NCBI GenBank assembly: GCA_034422115.1 | Contig: DAOUJW010000025.1 | Location: forward strand, 1-64,000 | DNA: 64,000 nt | DNA from: DAOUJW01 sp034422115 | Lineage (GTDB): Bacteria; Chloroflexota; Dehalococcoidia; Lucifugimonadales; UBA2985 | Direction: 5' to 3' | The notes under the pieces: model-generated | Database searches by the model: none | Told to the model about the DNA's origin: nothing | The model's input: only the letters and a program-made list of their open reading frames with translations | Position numbers and translations under genes: made by a program | Shown here: piece after piece, positions 1 to 12,000 of the stretch | Numbering within the stretch: the first letter of the stretch is position 1 | Layout: each line of letters starts with the position of its first letter

Positions 1-3000
1 ACTACGCTTTGGGGCACCCCGGAGTAGTCAGAGGCAGCGGCCCCGTCAATGGTGGTGACCGTAATGGGCACCTCCACAGTTCTCTCCGGATCGGCTGAGA
101 GTACCACCTTGACAGTGACCGAGTTGCCCTCCGCCACGGTGTAGGAAGACTGCTCAAAGCTGACCGTCACCCGAGGGTCGTCGTCATCCGTGACGTTCAC
201 CAGCACGTCGCCGACGGATATACCGTCATATTTAGTGTCGGAACTCGCGGCCGTGTGTGTGACCGTTGCGCTCTCATCCTCGTGGCCGCCGTCATGCGAC
301 GCTGAGACCGTGACGGTCTGAGCCGTGTCCCAGTTGGTCGTGGTGAAGGTCAGACTTGCGGGTTCGGCGGTCACGTCGGTGTTGGATGGATCGTTGACCG
401 TGATGGTGACGCCGTGAGTCGGTTGACTATCCAGCACCACCGTGTAGGTATTGTCGTCACCTTCGTCAATGTCCAGACCCGTACCGGGCGCGGAGACGGT
501 CACCCCGGCAGTGTCGTCATCCCTGATGGTTGCGGACCCTGATGCGATCGGGATGCCGGCGTTGACGGCGTTGGTCAGAGTGAGAGTGAAGCTCTCGTCG
601 TCTTCGTCTACATCGTCCGAGGCAACGGATACGTTCACGCTCTTGGTGGTGTCTCCGGGTGAGAACGTGAGGGTTCCGCTGGCCGAGGTGTAGTCCGAAC
701 CGGATGTTGCTGTTCCGTTGGAAGTAGCGTAGTCCACCGTCACGGTCTGCAGGCTCGATGGCGTCAGGGTCACTGTGAAGGTGAAGCTGCCTGCGTTCTC
801 GCCAACCTCTCCCGAGCTGACCGAGAGTTGGGGTTCGCTGTTCTGAGGCGCCAGCCAGTTCACCGTGACGATGTCTTCGCCGGAGGTCACACCGCCGAGG
901 GATGCGGTGGCCTTGTTGGTGACCTTCCCGGCGTCCACGTCCGCCTGGTCAGTGGTATATGAACCCGTGCACGTCAGGAATGCCCCAGGCGCCAATCCGT
1001 CCTCCGGCGCCGCCGGGCAGGTGATGTCGCCGGACTCTACCTTGTCGTCATTTATCTCCAGTGATCCGGATAGGGTGACGGTGCCGGTGTTTGTTACCTT
1101 GTAGCTGTACGGGATGCTCTCGCCCACCCCCGGGAATCCGCTGGCCGTGGTCGTCTTGTCCAACGACAGGCTCTTCACCTGGTCCACCGTCGTCTCGCGT
1201 GTCTTCGTCTTGGCCGCGACTCCCGTTGCTGTGGCCGTGGCGGTGTTGGATACCGAACCCGCCTCCACGTCCGCCTGGACAATAGTGTAGGTAACTGTGG
1301 AGGTACAGGTTGCGCCTATGGGCAGGGAAGCGCAGTCGGTGCCACTGGTGTTGATCAAGGCGTCCCTTACACTGACGTTCTCCAGTGGGACGTTCCCGCT
1401 GTTGGTTGCAACTGCCCTGTACGTCAGGGTGTCGCCCAGGTTTACCGTACCGTCGCCGTCGGTGTCCCCGTGCGTGGGGGCCGGCATCGTCAAGGTCAGC
1501 TCGGCGGAAGGAGTATCGTCGTCCGTCACGGTTACGGTCACGCTGCCGGCGGCCACTCCGTCGTAGTCGGCGTCATTGGCGGAGGTCACCGTGTGAGTGA
1601 TGGTGACCTCCTCTTCGTCCACGGCGTCGGCGTCCTGCCTGGCTGACACGGATACCGTCTGCGGTGTATCCCAGTTGCCTGGAGTGAACGTAAGCGTGGG
1701 CTTGTCGAGGGTCAGGTCTGTGCCTGTGACACCATCTAGAGTCACCGTCACGTTGCCTGAGGGTTCCGAGTCCAGCACCACGGTGTAGGTGTCGTAGTAT
1801 CCCTCGTCAAGATCCAGAGAGGTCTCCGATATCGTCACGCCTGCGGTCTCGTCGTCTGTGACGGTCACCAGCACGCTTTCGACTGCCAGGCCGTCGTAGC
1901 TGCTGTCGGCGGTCGAGGCAACGGTGTGCGTGAGCGTTTCGGTGTCGTCTATCGCGTCGTCGTCGTGGGCCGCCGTGACGGTCACCGTCTGGGCTGTGTT
2001 CCAATTCGACGTGGAGAAGGTAAGGCTCGAGTCGCCAAGTGTCAGGTCGGTCCCGGTGATGCCACCTAGAGTCACCGTTACGTTGCCTCCAGGCTCGGTG
2101 TCCAGGACCACCGTGTAGATGTCGGAGTCCCCCTCGTCGATATCCAGCGAGGTCTCCGAGATCGTCACTCCGACAGTGTCGTCGTCCGTCACCGTCACCG
2201 GGACGCTGGCGACGGCCAAACCGTCATAGTCGCTGTCGTCGCCGGAGGTCAGCGTATGCGTGATGGTGACCACATCTTCATCCACGGCGTCGTCGTCCTC
2301 TTCGGCCGTTACGGTCACCGTCCGCGCCACCTGCCAGTTGCCGGGCGTGAACGTTATCCTGTTCCTGTCGAGGGATACGTCCGTTCCAGTGACGCCACCT
2401 ATGGTCAAGGTCACGCTGCCCGCGGGCTCCGTGTCGAAGGCAATGGTGTAGGTGTCGGAGTCCCCCTCCTCAATATCGAGGGCGACCTTGGAGATCGTCA
2501 CTCCGGCGGTGTCGTCGTCCGTCACCGTCACCGGGAGGTCCGCGGCGGCCAAGCCGTCGTAGTCGCTGTCATCGGCGGAGGATACCGTATGCGTGATGTC
2601 GACCTCCTCCTCGTCCACGGCATCATCGTCCTGCCCCGCCGTTACTCTCACACTCTGCGTCGTGGACCAGTTGCCGGATGTGAACGTAAGCGTGGCCTTG
2701 TCGAGGGTCAGGTCTGTGCCGGTGACGCCACTTAGAGTCACCGTGACGTCGCCTGCCGGTTCTGTGTCCAGTACCACGGTGTAGGTGTCGGTGCCTCCCT
2801 CGTTGATTGCCAGGGAGGTCTCCGATATCGTCACCCCGGCGGTGTCGTCGTCCGTCACCGTCACCGGGAGGTCGGCGGCGGGAAGACCGTCGTAGTCGGT
2901 GTCATCGGCGGAGGCCACCGTGTGAGTGATGGTGACCTCCTCTTCGTCCACGGCATCATCGTCCTGCCCCGCCGTTACTCTCACACTCTGCGTCGTGGAC

Positions 3001-6000
3001 CAGTTGCCCGATGTGAACGTAAGCGTGGTCTTGTCAAGAGTAAGGTCGGTACCGGTAATGCCCCCGATGGTGACCGTCACGTTGCCCGCAGGCTCGGTGT
3101 CCAGCACCACGGTGTAGGTGTCGAAGTATCCCTCGTCAATGTCCAGGGAGGTCTCCGATATCGTCACGCCTGCGGTCTCGTCGTCGGTGACGGTTACCAG
3201 CACGCCTTCGACGCCCAAGCCGTCGTAGCTGCTGTCGGCGGTCGAGGAAACGGTGTGAGTGAGCGTTTCGGTATCGTCTATCGCGTCGTCGTCGTGGGCC
3301 GCCGTGACGGTCACCGTCTGTGGGGTATTCCAGTTCGTCGTGGTGAACGTGAGGCTCGAGTCGCCAAGCGTCAGATCGGTGCCGGTTACCCCTGCAATTG
3401 CGACCGTTACGTCACCCTCCGGCTGAGACCCCAGGACTATGGAGTACGTCCTGCTTTCTCCCTCTGGCACGGTCAATGCATGGTCCGATGCAGTGACTCC
3501 CACCTGCACCAATGGCCCGCCCGGCGCGTGGAGAACGGTGACGACAACGCTTTCCGCCGTCGAAGCGTCATAGTTGCTGTCATTGGTTGAGCTGACGGCG
3601 TGGGTGAGTGTTGCTGTGTCTGAGGAAGCACTTGCGGCAGCAGAAACCGTTACCGCCTGTGCCGTGTCCCAGTTCTGGTCTGTGAACGTCAGCGTGGTCT
3701 TGTCCAGTGACAGGTCCGTGCCCGTTACCCCCGCAACGGTCACCGTCACGTCTCCGGCGGGCTCGGTGTCCAGGACTACCGAGTACCGGTTGCTCCTGCC
3801 ACCCACCACGGTGATGGCAGTAGGCCTGACGGTGACACCCGCCGTGTCGTCATCCGTCACGGTTACGACTACGCTGTCGGCGAGTATCCCGTCGTAGCCC
3901 CCGCCGCTCACGGTGTTGGCAAGGGGGATGATCTCCTCGGCGGCGTTGGCGTCCTGGTTCGCTGTCACCGTGACGGTCTGTTCCACATTCCAGTCGGACG
4001 TGGTGAAAGTGAGAGTGGTCTTGTCAAGGGTCAGTGCGGTCCCGGCGAAGCCCGAGATCGTTACGGCCACGTCCCCGGTCGGCTGAGTGTCCAGCACAAC
4101 TGTGTAGGCGTCGCTTCCGCCTTCGCCGATGCTGAGTTCAGTGGGCGCTATCACTACGGAGGCGGAGACAGTATCCCTCACGGTAACCGCGACGTTGTCC
4201 GAGGCGGCTCCTGCGTACTTGGTGTCTGTACTGCTCAGAGAGTGGGATATTTCCGCGGCAGGCTCGTCGTTTGCGTCCGGGTCTTCCGTCCCAGTAACAT
4301 AGATTCTCTTCCAGCCCCAGCTCTTGGGCCCGAAGGTCAACGTTCCTGGGCTCACGGTGAACCCGGCATTGGCGGGAACATCGACGGTCAATACGACGGT
4401 CGAGGTTGGCTCAGAGGTCAGGGAGACGGAGTAGAATTTGCGCTCACCTTCCCGAACGGTGAGGGACGTGTGGGAAACTCTCACTCCGGAGGTGTCGTCG
4501 TTGGCTATTGTCAGTCGGGTGGACACTACCATTAGATCGGTGTGATCCGCCGTGCCTTCGAACGTTACGGTCTCGTCCTCATCCTCGACGTCGTCATCCG
4601 CGCCGATCAGCCACATCTGCGCCGTCCCGGAGGACTGGCCCGCCGGAATCTGCAAAGGAGTAGATAGGTAGGCCGTATAAGACTGGGATCTTTGCGTGTC
4701 GCCGGTGAGGGAGATGGTGAAGTTGACGTCGGAGGTCAACGTACTGGCCCCCTCCAGGGTCGCAGTGATGGTGGGAAAGTGAGTGCCGGAACCCTCCAAC
4801 ACGGTATCCATTTCCAGAGACAGTATAACGGTAGTCGGCTGCGGGTCGTTGTCGAGTATGGTGAGCCGTACGCCATTGACCGGCAAGCCAGGATCGGTGT
4901 TTGCCCCGCGAACCGCGATCTGCTCGTCGCCCTCGTAGACGGAGTCGTCCACAGGCGTCAACGTCAGATTGGCGGTGGCGGAGAACTCACCGGCGGGGAT
5001 GGTCAGGGTTGAGGAGTCCCAGGCTGCCGTATAGTCGTCGGTAACGGTCGCGGACACGTCGTGAACGGACATCGTAACATCCGTATCCTCGGACCGGGTC
5101 CCGCCTCCCAGGAGGGTTGCCTGCACCGGAATGGTCACTGCGCCGCTGGCCTCACTGATGGGCGCGCTTGTCACCACAAGCGAGATGCCGGTGGGTTCCT
5201 GATCGTCATCCTCTATGACCACTTCGGCGGGACGCGCCGTGATTGTCCCGGGGACCGTGCCGGTGACTTCCAGGGTCTCGTTGCCCTCAGCGATATTGTC
5301 ATCCAACACCGTAAGCGTTATCACTGCTGTTGCGGACATCTCTCCTGCGGGTATGGTAAGGGTGGCCGTGGCGGCCTGGTAGTCTTCTCCCTCGGTCGCG
5401 GTATCGTCCGCCAGCTCCAGACTCACAACGGTATCTTCCACGCGGGAGGACTGCCCCACCAGGGCGCCGGTTACGGTCAGCTGCACGGAGGACGCCGATT
5501 CGCCGACGGCGTCCGGACTGACGGTCAGCGCTACTTCCCCGGGCTCCACGTCATTGTCCCTGATCCTCACTCCCCGACCCACCGAATCGGCGAAGACAGT
5601 GGACTTGACCGACAGGCGCGCGACTTCGTCGTCCTCGGAAAGGCTGTCGTCCACCGGGGTCAGGGTGATAGTGGCGGTCACGCTGGAATGACCGGCCGGG
5701 ATCGTCACGTTGGCGGTGGTGGCCTTGTAGTCCACGTCCAGGGTCGCGTTGTTCCGGACGCCGGGACGGTCGATCATCTCCACGGTCACAGGCGTGTCCA
5801 CAGTGAACTGAGTCGTCCCGTCCAGGGCCACTGTCACCGTGATGTCGGTTGCCCCCGCGTCCTCGTCAACCGCGGAGTGTGAGACGGAGGAGATGGTCAG
5901 TCCGGTGGGGGCGTCGTCGTCGTCGATGATTTTCCCTTCGGCTTCGGTCACTCCCAGGGGGACCATCTCGGGTGGCGAGGAGTTACCAATGGTGGCCTCT

Positions 6001-9000
6001 TCCAACGTAACCACGAAGGTCTCGGCGTCCTCGACCAGGGTGTCTCCGGTGGTCGTCACAGTGAACGTGGCCGACCTGTCGCCCGCGGGGATGGATACGG
6101 TGCCGCTGGCGGCCGCGTAGTCCTTGTCCGGGATGGCCGTTTCGCCCGCGTCGAGGGCGTCACCGGCCTGTTTCGTGGCCCATCCCGCCGATATGTCCCG
6201 GTCGGACGCCGTGGACAAGATGATGGTGAAGGTGGCAGTGGCGCCTTCCGTCACGCTCGGAGCGCCCTTGATGGACACCGTCAGGCTGCCCTGGTCCAGG
6301 ATTGTTGCCGTGGCTACGTTATCGGTGGCTGAAACTGAGCCTGCACGCTGGTCGGTGGCAGCGCCGAATATCTCTACGCTCAGGGTTTCTGAGTTTTCCT
6401 GAATGCCGTCCGCCAGTACCGGGAAGGTGATGGTCCCCCTGGAATGGCCGGCGGAAATCTCCAGGATTCCGGCCTTGCCGTCGGTGACTCCGGGCCGGAA
6501 CGTAATCGCTCCTTTGGGCGCGGCATAGTCGTCCGTGGCTGTGGCGGTGCCAGCGGTCTCGAAGGGAACGTACACATCGTCCGCGGGAACTCCACCGGTT
6601 AGCGTCACGGTGAAGGTGACGTCGTTACCCTCTGCAACTGTTTCGGCATTGGCAGCGATTGAAGCGGTCAGGGTCTCGTTGTCCCTGATGGAAACCTCGA
6701 AGAGCGCGTCAGTGGAGGAGATGGTGACGAACCGCGAATCGCTGGCCACCAGCTCTACGCTGAAGGTCTCCAGGGATCTCTCAAACAGGTAGTCGTCGAT
6801 GATATCCACGTCGATGAACCCTGTGTTTACTCCGGGCATGAACGTGAGTTTTCCGTCTGTGTCCTGGTAGTCCGCGCCAAGGGCTGCGGTGCCCGGGACC
6901 GTACGCCAGCCAACGGCCGGGTTTCTCTCGCTCGCCGTGGTGTACGGATGGGACAGCTCAACCATGAACCTCGCGGGGCCCGCGGTGTCCTCATTCACCA
7001 TTGAGTAGGACCGGCTCACGGAGGCTATCAGGTCTTGATCGTCGTCGGAGATGGTGCCAATGGCGGTGTCGTCGGCCAGGCTGGTGAGGGGCGACCACCG
7101 TTGGGAGGAGTTGTACCTGTTGAGGTTCTGGGAGGGCTTGCTGAGCTGTACCGTGAAGGTCTCGGACTTCTCATGTATAGTGTCGTCCAGAGTGACCACG
7201 GAGAAGGTCTTCGTCTGTTCCCCGACGTCGAATGTCAGGGTGTCGGTCCTGGCCTCGAAGTCCTGCCCCAGGCTGGTGGCGGTCACGTTGGCGTGGGACG
7301 TGGCTTCGCCGTCCACCGTGGCAACGTCGATGCTGACCTGTTGCGGCGCAGGATCATTCAGACTCACGGTGAAGTCCACCTGCCCAACGGACTCGTTGGC
7401 CCGGGCGTCGTCTATTGAGAAGGCTAGGTCGTTGTCGTAGAGATACAGCGTCCTGTAGGGGGCCCCCTGGTTTTGTGAGTCCGGCGGTCCGATATACACA
7501 GGCGAGTAGCCTGTACCCTCCAGTATATTGAAGCTCAGGCTGCCGTCGGCCTCCACAGCGCTGTCGTCCACAGTGGACAGGGACAGATCCACCACGGCAA
7601 CACCCTGGGCGAATGTCACGGTCGTCGGCGGTGTGGCTGATAGAAAGTCTCCCACTTGGGTGATGTCCAGGTTTACGGCTATTGCCCTGTTTGCTATGTC
7701 TCCCTCCGTCGCAACACTGAAGCACTCGCCTTGAATGGTGACGTAGCAAACGCCACCTACGGACTCTTGTGGCACCAGGCGCTGGAGTGACACCAGCACA
7801 TCGTCGCCCTCCTCGGTATGGAAGGTGGACCAGTTGAAGGCGATTCCGTATCCAATGTCGTCGTCCAGGATGGTCCCGGCGCCGGTGTCGTCCGCCAACG
7901 TCAGCTCCGACGGGTTGCTGAGCGCCAGGTTGAAGGTCTCGTCGGTCTCGTCCAGCTGGTCGTCCAGCAGGGTGATGGTGACGGTCTTCTCGGTCTCCCC
8001 GATGGCGAAGTTCAGCGTCCCGCTTGCCGCCGTGAAGTCCACGTTGCTGGTTGCGGCGTTTGTGGACCCGTCCTCCGCCGTGGCCCAGTCCACCGAGGCT
8101 GCCCGTTCAATGTTGGCCTGGGACAGCGATACGGTGAACTGGATGGTCCCGTCCGCCTCGTCAGCAGAGGCGTCGGATACCGATAAGTCGGGCAGTACGT
8201 AATCGTTATCGGTTACCGCCGTGGTCACGGAGCGAACGTACCACCGGGAGCCCTCGTACTCCTTTTGGCGGTAGCAGTGCTCGTCGTCGCAACCTCGGCT
8301 CCACATGTACTCCAGTTCCACTGTGATGACCCCGTCGGCCTCGTCCACTGCGTCGTCGGTTGTAGGCACACTGAGCGTGACGGTTGACTGGTTGGCGGCG
8401 AAGGTAACCGTCTGGGGAGCGGCGCCGGAGATGTACTCGCCCTCCTGGGTCACGTTCACCGTGACCTCCAGGGGCCGGGTGAGGGCATCGGGCTTGCCCC
8501 CGTGGCGGTGCAGGGTGAAGGTTGCTGCATCTCCCTCTGCGACGGAAGCCTGGTCCGCCTTGATGCGCACCCCCATGGTGTTGCTGTAGTACCGGTAGGT
8601 GATGCTCGACGGGGTCCCTACCTGGTACTGGGGGTAGTAGCCACAGGCTGCCGGGTTGTCTGGGCAGTAGTAGGGTTGCAGCTCCAGGGTCCCGGATCGG
8701 CCCAGCGCTTTGGTGTAACCCAAATCCCCGATGCTGACGCCTGTTGCATCCCCAGGCTGGAATCCGTGTCCCTTGATCCAGGTCGTGGTCTCTGTCTCAT
8801 CCTGAAGCGGCGCTGGCCGGTGGCCGATATAGGAGCGGTCGTAGTCCAGGGGCAGCCGGCCGGACGCGTCGCCGGTGCGGGTGAAGGGAAGAATGACCTG
8901 GTATCTCCCATCGTAGAACTCGCTCGTTGTTGAGGAACCGGTCACCGTGGGTATGTCGTCGTCCTGGACCCATATCTTGGCCGATGCGTTGCTCAGGGCG

Positions 9001-12000
9001 ATGTAGTCGTCGTCCGCGTCGTTGAGGACTGTGGCGTGGTAGGTGCTGTTTCCGTAGTTCAGGCTGTCGTCGGTGGTCTGGCGGGTGACCGTCACGCTCT
9101 GGGTCCCGGCCGGGAAGTCTACGGTTATCTCCTCGGTGTCGAAGTGGATGTGGTTCAGAGGCGTAGTGATGCCCCGGGTGGGATCGTCCAGGTCCGCCTG
9201 GGTCACCCGGTACCTGACCCGGTTGAGTTCAAGCCGGGCCTGCAGGGCGTTGTCCGTGGGAGCGCTGCGGGTAACCGTGAATGACACCGGCTGGCCCTCG
9301 TTCACCCAGGCCTGGTCTCTGGTGACGGAGACGGACGGCTTGACGCCGTCGTCGTCATAGATGGTGAAGGTGTGCGAATTGGGCCAGCCGGCCCGGTAGT
9401 TCGCGCCGTCTACCAGCGTTACAGTCAGCTTGCCAATGTCCTCGGCGGTGGTGTCGTTCTGGGTCTGGATCGTGACTGTGGCGGTCCCTTCTCGTAACCC
9501 GAAGCTTACGGTCTCGGGCAGGGCGCCGGTGGTGTAGTCTCCGGTCTCGGTCACCTCCAGGGTCACCGTGAGGGGGGTCGCACCCGACCTGGCCAGTTCC
9601 AGGGTTATTGATTCTCCCTCGGCCACCCGCAGGTCTGGGGTGAGCAGGCTGACGGTCTCCAGGTGGGTCTCCCTGACGGTTACGGTATCGCTGGATGGCC
9701 TTCCCACCCAGTAGGTCCTGGGTTCGCCAATGGTCGGCGGGTCCACGAGCGTGGCGGTTACTGTGTGGGAACCGGCCCTCACGCCATCGTCCGTCGTTGT
9801 AATGGTGTGCTCCACGGAGGCGTCCCCAGCCGGAATCACGACGGTGTCGCGGCGGTTCTCGGAGTGAGGAGCTGATTTGGCGACCTGAAGCCACACGGTC
9901 AGCTCGTCGGTCGTGTCGCCGTCGCGGGTTAGAGTCAGGATGACGTCGCTGCCCTCGTCGACGGCCTCCGCCTGGGCTTCCAGCGTGACCGCCGACTCGT
10001 CGTCTTCGATAACCCCCTCATGGATGAGGTTGGCCACGCCGTCCTGGAGGGCGGCGTTCACGGGGTTTGACAGGACGACGTAGAAGCGGTCTTTGTATCC
10101 GGCGATGGAGTTCTGCAGGACTTCCACCGTGATGGAGGCGGCGGTATCCCCCGGGGCGAAGGTGAGTGTTCCTGTACTCTCGGTGATATTGAAGCCATCG
10201 CCGGAGTACCAGTCCCGGGCGCTGTAATCCACGGTTACGGTTTTGAGAGGGGGCACGGCCGCGAGTATATCCACCCAGATGTCGACGGTGCCATCGCCTT
10301 CACCGACGACGGTGCTTGTGTCGCGGAACCCCAGCACCGGCAGCGGGTCCTTGTTCCGGACGATGACGGAGGCGGATGAGCTGCTGCCGTCTATCTCATA
10401 GGCGTCGTCAGCCAGCAGCTCGACGGTGAACTCCGCATCCCCGTCGTAGCCGTCGTTGCGATGGGTCAGGTAGCCGCGGGTGGTGGACGAAGACCCTGCG
10501 GGAATGGTGTGAGTCTGGTTTCCCAGGGTCGAGTCGTACACGGAATTGCCGGTCTCTGTGTGGTCTACCTTGACCCGGAGGGGCTCCCCTGTATGCCCGT
10601 TATGGGAGATCCGGTAGTAGAGCAGGTTCCCTTCGTCCACCCTGGGGGTTATGGCCTCCACGCTCACCACGTACGAGTCGTTGTCCAGTATGGCGCCGTT
10701 GACGGTGGCGGCGCCCGTGGGAGTCCAGAACTCGGCTCTCAGAGGGTGCAGCGTTGCCGTGTAGTGGTGGTCCGGCCCCCGGAAGCTGTCGTCCGGTTGC
10801 CTGTACGTGAAGTGCAGCAGGGACATTCCCGCGTCCATGCCGAACACGTGGTACTGCTCGTCCCCCACCGGCCCGGCCGTGACGGGGATTTCCAGCGGGT
10901 TCTTGTCCTCTCCCGTACGGGTAATCTCCAGTACCAGGTTAGTGCCCTCCTCGACCTCTGCGTGGTTGAAGCTGATCGACACCTGCGGCGCCACGTCGTT
11001 GTCCGTCACCTGCACGGTCAGCGAGCTTGATCCCACTATGTCATAATGCGGCTCCGCGGCCACCGCAAACGTTATGGCGTTATCGAAGATGTCCCGCCAG
11101 TCGTCGGGCACAGTTATGGCGACTTCCTTGGTCGTTTCCCCCGCCGCAAACATGACGCTTGAAGAGACTGCAACCGCTTCCGAGGCGAAATTGCCCTCCA
11201 GGAACCCGCCGGGGTCATCCACGGACACGCCGACAAGCAGCTCGTTTGCGGTGTTGTTGCCCCGCGTCAGGGTGAAGGTGGCGGTGTCGCCCTCCGTAAT
11301 GCTGGTGTCGTCCACCGAGAGGGTGATGGTTGGCCGGTCGTCGTCCAGTATTGTTGCCTTTTTGGTTGAGATAAGTAGTGTTCTACCAGAAGCGGCTGAG
11401 ACAACTATGAGGCTGGCCATAAAGCTATCCCGAGGCTCATACGCGGAATCATCCCAGGTGGATACGGTCAGCGTCTCGGTCTGGGTAACGTACTCCACAA
11501 ACTGGTCTGTCATTGCGACTGCGGGGAAGACCACGTCGTGGACCTGGTCTGTAGGGTTAGTGCCGTCGGCAATAAGCTGGTTGGGCTCCCAGGTGCGCAC
11601 CTGGACCGGATAGGGCTCCAGGGGGTTCCCGAATCTGCGCTCCAGCGTGATGGTGACGGCCTGTCCCTCGGATACCTGTTTAGGCGTGACCGACTTGATC
11701 CTGACAAGCGTTCCCAACACAAGATTGGGCAAAATGGTCTTCTTCCTGTCTCCGTTCACTGTCCAGTACTGGGCCTCGTCGATGGGGCTGAGGGCGGTTC
11801 CGGTGTCAGTGTCCTCTATCTGCTTAATCTCAGCGGAGTATTGCCACAAATTGTGGTCGGCGAACCCGTTGTCGAGCACCTCGATTCGGCCCACCACTTG
11901 TCTCTGGTTTCCCGTCAGAGTCAGTGGGAACTCCTGGTAGCGATTTCCCGTTTCTGGGTCTACGGGCCAATCGGCGTGACGAGGACTCTCCCAACCCCGG

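Noticed and set aside
2256..3590. Regularly spaced plus-strand frames over the giant gene (for example 159 and 222 codons)
   Set aside because: Their exact 333-bp periodicity comes from the coding repeats on the minus strand; they have no ribosome sites or families of their own.
1510..4500. CRISPR-like array because of regular repeats
   Set aside because: The units are 333 bp, diverged, in frame and coding; there are no short identical repeats with unique spacers and no cas genes.
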